Assembly: GCF_019976975.1 (NCBI RefSeq)
Contig: NZ_AP024630.1
Span: 5,146,001 to 5,210,000, forward strand
DNA: 64,000 bases
Source of the DNA: Arthrobacter sp. NtRootA1
GTDB lineage: Bacteria > Actinomycetota > Actinomycetes > Actinomycetales > Micrococcaceae
Direction: 5' to 3'
Shown piece by piece: positions 59,522 to 64,000 of the stretch (the stretch's first letter is position 1; every line of letters begins with the position of its first letter). A program made the translations under genes and the position numbers. The notes below the pieces were generated by a model that was not told the origin of the DNA, made no database searches, and was given only the letters and a program-made list of their open reading frames with translations.

Positions 59522-60835
59522 TTAGCCTTCTACCCCGGTGAGCTCATTCGGGACGTGCTCCAGCTCAGCCGATTTCTTCACTTTTCCCGTCTTCAAATCC
59601 ACCGCGTGAATGGTGCTCGTCGCAGGTTCGGTGACGAACGCCGTCGCGCCCTGGACAAACAGCGTGGGACGCGGATCCTGCCAGGTGGTGGACTCTTCCC
59701 ACGCGGCCACTACGGGGATCGTCGAGGTCACTGAGCCTGAAATCGGGTCGATGACACGCAGGGAACCGTCAGTTCCGAGGACCAGCGCTTCACCGGCAGG
59801 TCCGCGACCGAGGGAACGGAACGAGTAGCTGGTTCCAATATCCACAAGTTGAAGGGTTGCGGTTTCAGTGTTCACCAGCGAAATGCGGGTTGGCCGTTCC
59901 AGCTCAGCGGCCTTGTCCACTTTGTAGTCCCCCAGGATCACCGGCGATTTCCCGGAACCCGCCTGATTGCCCAGACGTCCGTAGGCATCCGGGCTGGCGA
60001 CTTTGGTAATCACGCCATCCTTATAGATCAGCATGCCGTTCTCGCAGCCGACCACCACAGCTTCTCCGGCAGCAACAGCCTCGCCGTGGACGCCCGGGCA
60101 GTCCTCGTTGCGGACGATTTCCTTACGCTCTTGGCCCTTGCCTGCGGAGAGGATAGCGATTCCTGAGCGGCTTTCCTCATTCCCCAGGGTCACCAGCAAC
60201 TTGCCGTCTTCCAGCTCCACTGCCACACCGTGATGCGGTTCCGGCGTCGTGTAGACGTCGGTGGCAGGCAGGGCGCCATCCTCGATGGAAGCACCCAAGG
60301 AGGACGACTTGAAGCTCTCAACCTTGCCCGATCCATCATTGAACAGGACTGTCTTGCCCGCATGACGAACCACGTGACCGGACTTGTCTGCTTCAAACGC
60401 CAGCTCGGTCAGCTTGGGTTCGGTAACGTAGTGATGGCTATGGTCGCCGTGCGGCTCGGTCCAGGCGCCTGCGTCGAACAGGCGGAACGAGTCTCCCGTG
60501 GATACAAACACATGGCGACCGTCACCAGCGGGATTCAGCCGATTGAAACCTGACAATTCCGCCCCTCCCACAGGCTTGAGGGTGGTGGCGTCCAGGACTC
60601 CAATACCGGCGTCGTGCGTGTAAACCAGACGCGGGCTGGGGGCGCCGCCCTCTTTCGGGCTCGACTTCCCACTACTGGAGGCGGCAGGCTCCGCGGCGTT
60701 GCCAGCTGAGCCTCCAGGGGCTCCGCAGGCGGAGAGTAGAAGGGCGGAAAGCCCGACGGCGGCAAGCGGCTTTGCGGGGAAGCGGCGTTTGGGGGTGGCT
60801 GAGGCAGGGGAAATAAGGGTGGAATGATGAGGCAT
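59522..60835 (-). CDS. aztD: AztD-like zinc metallochaperone lipoprotein
   Basis: A 437-aa exported beta-propeller lipoprotein: lipobox LSAC (Cys37), a low-complexity spacer, then a His-rich loop EPHGDHSHHYVTEP (His129, His132, His134, His135) matching the AztD zinc loop, and blades such as TEPHGD, TPEPHHGVAVELEDGKLLVT. AztD binds periplasmic zinc and passes it to the AztC receptor. The aztABC genes are not in the window. A Fur/Zur-type box lies directly upstream. Confidence 0.8.
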   Translation of the reverse strand: MPHHSTLISPASATPKRRFPAKPLAAVGLSALLLSACGAPGGSAGNAAEPAASSSGKSSPKEGGAPSPRLVYTHDAGIGVLDATTLKPVGGAELSGFNRLNPAGDGRHVFVSTGDSFRLFDAGAWTEPHGDHSHHYVTEPKLTELAFEADKSGHVVRHAGKTVLFNDGSGKVESFKSSSLGASIEDGALPATDVYTTPEPHHGVAVELEDGKLLVTLGNEESRSGIAILSAGKGQERKEIVRNEDCPGVHGEAVAAGEAVVVGCENGMLIYKDGVITKVASPDAYGRLGNQAGSGKSPVILGDYKVDKAAELERPTRISLVNTETATLQLVDIGTSYSFRSLGRGPAGEALVLGTDGSLRVIDPISGSVTSTIPVVAAWEESTTWQDPRPTLFVQGATAFVTEPATSTIHAVDLKTGKVKKSAELEHVPNELTGVEG

Positions 60836-60841
60836 GGGTTA

Positions 60842-60860
60842 AATGATATTGATTCTCATT
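60842..60860. promoter_or_regulatory. Zur/Fur-type box upstream of aztD
   Basis: AATGATATTGATTCTCATT, reading AATGAGAATCAATATCATT on the gene strand, is the classic AT-rich Fur-family palindrome (five-base AATGA/TCATT ends, a GAGAATCA core). It starts 7 bp before the start codon of the zinc lipoprotein gene, as expected for zinc-dependent Zur repression. Confidence 0.6.
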
Positions 60861-60916
60861 TGTGTATCAACTCGCAGAGCGAATGTGTCGGGCTCCACGC
60901 CGAACCCATCAACAGC

Positions 60917-60936
60917 ATGTTGACAACATAATGTTG
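60917..60936. promoter_or_regulatory. Interlocked palindromes before the swivel-domain operon
   Basis: ATGTTGACAACAT (60917-60929) is a perfect odd palindrome and CAACAT-A-ATGTTG (60924-60936) a second one sharing its right arm, so three ATGTTG half-sites alternate. Located 45 bp before the start codon of the HTH gene, a likely self-regulatory operator. Confidence 0.5.
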
Positions 60937-60980
60937 ATATCCCATGCTTGCGCTAGAAATGGTCAATCAAGGAGCAGCAC

Positions 60981-61403
60981 ATGGAAAACGACGCAGGGTC
61001 CCAGGACGCTGACCAAGCGGAGCGGGAAACCAGGGCTGTCCGGTTACTCTTGGACAGGGGTGGTTCGGACCTCAGTCACCGGCCCTGGCTCGCGGCTGGT
61101 CAACCCCCCTCGGCCACGGACCTGATCCAGCACGTACTTTGGCGGTCCAGGGGTTCCGGTCAGGGCACAGACCCAAATCCCGCCCCCGTCGAGGCCGCGG
61201 ATCTACGTGCCGCCCTCGCATTGGTTGCCGCCGCTCGTGGTGAGATGGACGCCGTCGAAACCGCGCTTCTGTTTCTTGCGCGGGCAGAAGGCCTCACGTG
61301 GCCGCAGATCGCGGAGAGCCTCGGGCTCCGCTCCGCCCAGGCCGCACAACAAAGACTCGATCGGCTTACCGATCGACCCAATCCGAACCTCGGTGGGCGC
61401 TGA
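60981..61403 (+). CDS. HTH DNA-binding protein (sigma-70 region 4-like), swivel-domain operon
   Basis: A 140-aa protein with a helix-turn-helix near the C-terminus: GLTWPQIAESLGLRSAQAAQQRLDRL (about 103-130). The middle helix ALALVAAARGEMDAVETALLFLA resembles helices before sigma region 4 in small regulators. AAGGAGCAGC precedes the ATG. First gene of a tight three-gene operon (2-nt gap, then 4-nt overlap). Confidence 0.72.
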   Translation: MENDAGSQDADQAERETRAVRLLLDRGGSDLSHRPWLAAGQPPSATDLIQHVLWRSRGSGQGTDPNPAPVEAADLRAALALVAAARGEMDAVETALLFLARAEGLTWPQIAESLGLRSAQAAQQRLDRLTDRPNPNLGGR

Positions 61404-61405
61404 CG

Positions 61406-61750
61406 ATGGCAGTCACACTCAACGGAACCGCGGCAAGCGCAGGAACGGCCCATGGGACCGCGCGAATCATCAACGGGCCCGATGACTTCGGTCGGTTCCA
61501 GCTTGGCGATGTGTTGGTGTGCCGCACCACCGACCCCGCATGGACGCCACTTTTTGGGATGGCTGCGGCAGTTGTCACTGAGAGTGGCGGAATGTTGTCC
61601 CACGCCGCCATCGTCGCCCGTGAATTCGGAATACCGGCCGTCGTAGGTGTCCGGGACGCCATGACGTTGCTCGCGGACGGAACTTCCGTGACGATCAACG
61701 GATCCTTGGGCACAGTTACCGTCGCTGCCGTTGCGGAATCAGCCGAATGA
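61406..61750 (+). CDS. Stand-alone PEP-utilising enzyme mobile (phosphohistidine swivel) domain protein
   Basis: A 114-aa protein that is only the swivel domain: GDVLVCRTTDPAWTPLFGMAAAVVTESGGMLSHAAIVAREFGIPAVVG, with phosphoacceptor His66 in SHAAI. In pyruvate phosphate dikinase, PEP synthase and rifampicin phosphotransferase this domain shuttles a phosphohistidine between an ATP-grasp and a second domain. Here neither partner domain is encoded, so it must work with a separate protein or serve as a regulator. Confidence 0.85.
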   Translation: MAVTLNGTAASAGTAHGTARIINGPDDFGRFQLGDVLVCRTTDPAWTPLFGMAAAVVTESGGMLSHAAIVAREFGIPAVVGVRDAMTLLADGTSVTINGSLGTVTVAAVAESAE

Positions 61751-62319
61751 CTGGCGACTTGTTACTTACACTTCACGCCGTCCGACTCCTCGGGTTCGCC
61801 GACGCCCACGCCATTGCGGATCGATTCAGTCGGGATCACAGCTTGGTCGAGTCCGAACTCATCGACGCCGGCGTGCTCGGTTTCGTTTCCCACACTTCCT
61901 TTGCTGGCAGCAGCGGGTGGTCCCTCTCCAGTGCTGGTCGTGTCGAGAATGAGCGCCTCCTCGCAGCTGAATTGGACCGTGAAGACGCCCGCTCCGTGGT
62001 GATGGGCGTGCACAACGAGTTCGTGGACCTAAATCCGACGGTTGTCAGTGCCTGCAGCGCCATCCAACTCCAGCAAGTAAGGGGCATGGCTGCCTCCGGG
62101 ATCTTGGAGGAGGTGTTAGCTTCGTGGAGTCCGCTGGAAGAACGCCTGGCAGGATCATTGCCACGGTTCGCGGGCTACTCCCGGCGGCTGATGGACGCGC
62201 TCGAGCGGGCGCGCAGGGACAGTGCCTGGTTCACCGCGACCGACCGTGACTCCTTCCACCGGGCATGGTTCGAACTGCACGAGGATCTCATCGCAACCCT
62301 GGGAATCCAGCGCGGGTAG
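61747..62319 (+). CDS. Hypothetical protein, probable winged-helix, swivel-domain operon
   Basis: A 190-aa protein coupled by a 4-nt overlap to the swivel-domain gene. The N-terminus (LLTLHAVRLLGFADAHAIADRFSRDHSLVESELIDAGVLGFV...SSGWSLSSAGRVENERLLA) resembles a winged helix with a wing before a GR turn. The C-terminal helical half ends in a long RRLMDALERARRDSAWFTATDRDSFHRAWFELHEDLIATLG stretch. I do not recognise the family; a regulatory role paired with the swivel domain is plausible. Confidence 0.7.
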   Translation: MTGDLLLTLHAVRLLGFADAHAIADRFSRDHSLVESELIDAGVLGFVSHTSFAGSSGWSLSSAGRVENERLLAAELDREDARSVVMGVHNEFVDLNPTVVSACSAIQLQQVRGMAASGILEEVLASWSPLEERLAGSLPRFAGYSRRLMDALERARRDSAWFTATDRDSFHRAWFELHEDLIATLGIQRG

Positions 62320-62398
62320 GCAGCGGACGTCCGGCCACTCGGACAGCGGATCCAGACTTACTCACGTAACAGAAACATGCCGACAGTAAACTTCCAGC

Positions 62399-63373
62399 AT
62401 GAGTGAGACAGCCGGCAACTCCGTGACCCTCCGCTTCCTTGCGGCTCCAATGGACATTGGACACAGCGGCTCGGTCGACGCCGGCACAGTCCTTGAGTGG
62501 GTGGACAAGGCCGCGTATGCCGCAGCGGTGGGCTGGGCGAAGTCGTACTGCGTCACCGCCTACGTGGGCAACATTCACTTCACCGATCCGGTGAACAGCG
62601 GCGACATGGTGGAGGTAACTTCCACCATCGTGTACACGGGCCGCTCCTCCATGCACATCCACACGGTGGTCAGTTCCCGTGACCCCAAGGGCGGACCGGA
62701 GACGATGCACAGCCAGTGCATGGTGATATTCGTGGCCGTAGGACCTGACGGCAAGCCGATTCCCGTGCCGCAATTCGAGCCCTCCACCCCGGAAGAAATC
62801 GAGCAAAGGGATCACGCGCTTGCGCGCATTGAAGTGCGTGAACAGATCGTCAATGCGATGAACGCCCAGGAATATACCGACGCCGGTACCGCCGAACGCG
62901 TCGTACTGCGGTTTATGGCGGCCCCCACTGATGTGAACTGGGGCGGCAAGGTCCACGGCGGCATTGTCATGAAATGGATCGACGAAGCCGCATACGTGTG
63001 CGCCTCGCGATACTGCGGCAAGGACACCGTGGCAGTCTTCTCAGGCGGCGTCCGCTTCTATCGGCCGTTGTTGATCGGCCACGTGGTGGAAGTAGAAGCC
63101 CGTCTCGTTTACACGGGTGCAAAGGGAATGCACATCGCTGTCCACGTCCGCTCCGGTGATCCCAAAACCCGTGAGATGAACCTGACAACGTACTGCCTCA
63201 CTGTGATGGTGGCCCGGGATGAATCGGGAACGGCGGTGCCGATTCCAGAATGGGTTCCTGTATCGGAAGAGGACAAAAAGTTGCATGCCCATGCCCGGGA
63301 ATTGTTGGAAATCCGAGGACGGGCGCCCGGGAATCGACTGCCGGATCATTTGCTTAAGGCTGCTGGCAACTAG
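62399..63373 (+). CDS. Acyl-CoA thioesterase, double hotdog (cytosolic acyl-CoA hydrolase type)
   Basis: A 324-aa protein with two hotdog domains: GHSGSVDAGTVLEWVDKAAYAAA...VYTGRSSMHIHTVV (first) and VNWGGKVHGGIVMKWIDEAAYVCASRY...VYTGAKGMHIAVHV (second). The second contains the usual catalytic Asn/His-Gly-Gly region; in the first the HGG is replaced by SVDAG, so only one active site may be intact. It hydrolyses acyl-CoA to free fatty acid and CoA. Confidence 0.87.
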   Translation: MSETAGNSVTLRFLAAPMDIGHSGSVDAGTVLEWVDKAAYAAAVGWAKSYCVTAYVGNIHFTDPVNSGDMVEVTSTIVYTGRSSMHIHTVVSSRDPKGGPETMHSQCMVIFVAVGPDGKPIPVPQFEPSTPEEIEQRDHALARIEVREQIVNAMNAQEYTDAGTAERVVLRFMAAPTDVNWGGKVHGGIVMKWIDEAAYVCASRYCGKDTVAVFSGGVRFYRPLLIGHVVEVEARLVYTGAKGMHIAVHVRSGDPKTREMNLTTYCLTVMVARDESGTAVPIPEWVPVSEEDKKLHAHARELLEIRGRAPGNRLPDHLLKAAGN

Positions 63374-63482
63374 CTCCCCGCCTTGTAGGACTCTGTGTCG
63401 TGCAACGCTCCAACAATGCGATGCAGGACGTCAACGGAGCTCCAAGAAGCACGAAGACCGGTAAAATTAGGCCTAGAGGTGC

Positions 63483-63671
63483 ATGGAGATGTCTCTGGCT
63501 TTTGCTGTTGTCCTCATCCTGTTGGGTCTGGCTTCCCTTGCCGCCGCCATAGGGGCCGTGGTGTTGGTGATCCGCGACGGCCGCGGGCAGATTCCGGTTG
63601 AACCCTCAGTTCAACCATGGGTGGCAGGAACCCTCCCAAGTCGCCCCTACTCCACGCTCCGACGCATTTAA
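63483..63671 (+). CDS. Small single-helix membrane protein (62 aa)
   Basis: A 62-aa protein with one N-terminal membrane helix (LAFAVVLILLGLASLAAAIGAVVLVI) and a short basic cytoplasmic tail. AGAGGTGC precedes the ATG at 63483. No family recognised. Its small size makes it uncertain, but the helix and start context are convincing. Confidence 0.6.
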   Translation: MEMSLAFAVVLILLGLASLAAAIGAVVLVIRDGRGQIPVEPSVQPWVAGTLPSRPYSTLRRI

Positions 63672-63744
63672 CGTTTGTAGCATCCGGCCCAATTGCGGAA
63701 AAGGCGGCCTTCAGGGGTTAGCCAGCCCCGCGCTAAACTGGATC

Positions 63745-64000
63745 ATGACCGGTGCCCGCGCCCGTCTCCTGGCTTGGTTCGTCGCCTCTGCCACCCTTCT
63801 GTCGGCCTGTTCGTCCGCGACCGGCGTGGACGAGGCCGCCCCGAATCAACCGCCTTCATCTTCCACGGCCCAGCCAGTGGCTGGCGGTGTCGCCGGTCCA
63901 GCTCAGGGAACGACTCAAACGGCCCCTGCTCCGATTTCGACGCCGGCCCCAGTCCCAACGCCTGTGGCGGTGCCTCAGGCGTACTCCCTGAACTTGTACC
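63745..64000 (+). CDS. Lipoprotein, 5' part only (runs off window)
   Basis: Translation from the ATG at 63745 gives MTGARARLLAWFVASATLL followed by lipobox SAC (Cys22), then a Pro/Ser/Thr/Ala-rich linker, and is still open at the window end. It is a secreted lipoprotein whose folded domain lies outside the window, so its function cannot be assigned. Confidence 0.7.
   Translation, partial: MTGARARLLAWFVASATLLSACSSATGVDEAAPNQPPSSSTAQPVAGGVAGPAQGTTQTAPAPISTPAPVPTPVAVPQAYSLNLY

Overview
The window is GC-rich, densely coded DNA with short intergenic gaps and many 4-nt ATGA overlaps. Gene content (CsoR/CopA copper operon, lone WXG100 protein, CGNR regulator, CHAT/CU044_2847 pair, AztD-like lipoprotein) points to a high-GC actinobacterium, most likely an Arthrobacter/Paenarthrobacter-type Micrococcaceae. 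This is inference from proteins; no rRNA or tRNA gene was seen. Most of the window is accessory catabolism, with several regulators sitting next to operator-like DNA.

Region 1 (75-13083) is a nitrogen-compound catabolic locus. It has two HAD (2-haloacid-dehalogenase-like) enzymes, an APH-fold small-molecule kinase beside a class III PLP enzyme (the hydroxylysine/ethanolamine kinase plus phospho-lyase combination), two near-duplicate substrate-binding lipoproteins without their ABC partners, a degenerate ROK regulator, a RidA protein, a D-threonine-aldolase-like enzyme, an SDR, two FAD amine oxidases and a GntR/FCD regulator. A TCGACAATCGAC motif occurs at the promoter of the second HAD operon and at the regulator's own promoter.

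Region 2 (13118-16973) holds a small hypothetical gene, a membrane-anchored CHAT (caspase-like) protein translationally coupled to a CU044_2847/trypsin-co-occurring-domain protein, and a universal stress protein. The CHAT pair looks like a biological-conflict effector module and is the best candidate for a little-described system. Region 3 (17239-24624) is two divergent operons: a DSD1-type PLP deaminase, N-acyl-D-amino acid deacylase, KDPG aldolase and GntP permease on one side, and a KDG-type kinase, IclR regulator and RidA on the other. Together they form a plausible route from N-acyl-D-glucosaminate or D-glucosaminate to pyruvate plus glyceraldehyde-3-phosphate.

Region 4 (24750-36638) has small membrane and hypothetical genes flanked by copies of a 105-bp palindromic repeat, an LssY_C membrane protein, a PadR-sulfatase-MFS operon, an epimerase-like SDR, an ECF sigma/anti-sigma-like pair, a cupin and a GH13 enzyme. 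Region 5 (36704-45164, minus strand) is a seven-gene glycerol-phosphate-type operon: MFS, FGGY kinase, GlpD, AGPS-like flavoprotein, GlpP antiterminator, ABM protein and alcohol dehydrogenase. It is preceded by a promoter, a CRP/GlxR-like box and a stem-loop plus T-tract that looks like the attenuator GlpP would act on.

Region 6 (45206-64000) contains an internally deleted acetyltransferase, a glyoxalase-like protein, two alpha/beta hydrolases (one lacking its nucleophile), a rhodanese, a secreted double-propeller protein, the csoR-copZ-copA copper operon with tandem operators, a lone WXG100 protein, EamA and MATE exporters, DoxX, an AztD-like zinc lipoprotein under a Fur/Zur-type box, a three-gene operon around a stand-alone PEP-utilising swivel domain, a double-hotdog thioesterase and the start of a lipoprotein gene cut by the window edge. 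No CRISPR array, transposase or prophage was found, and no gene-free stretch exceeds 300 bases.
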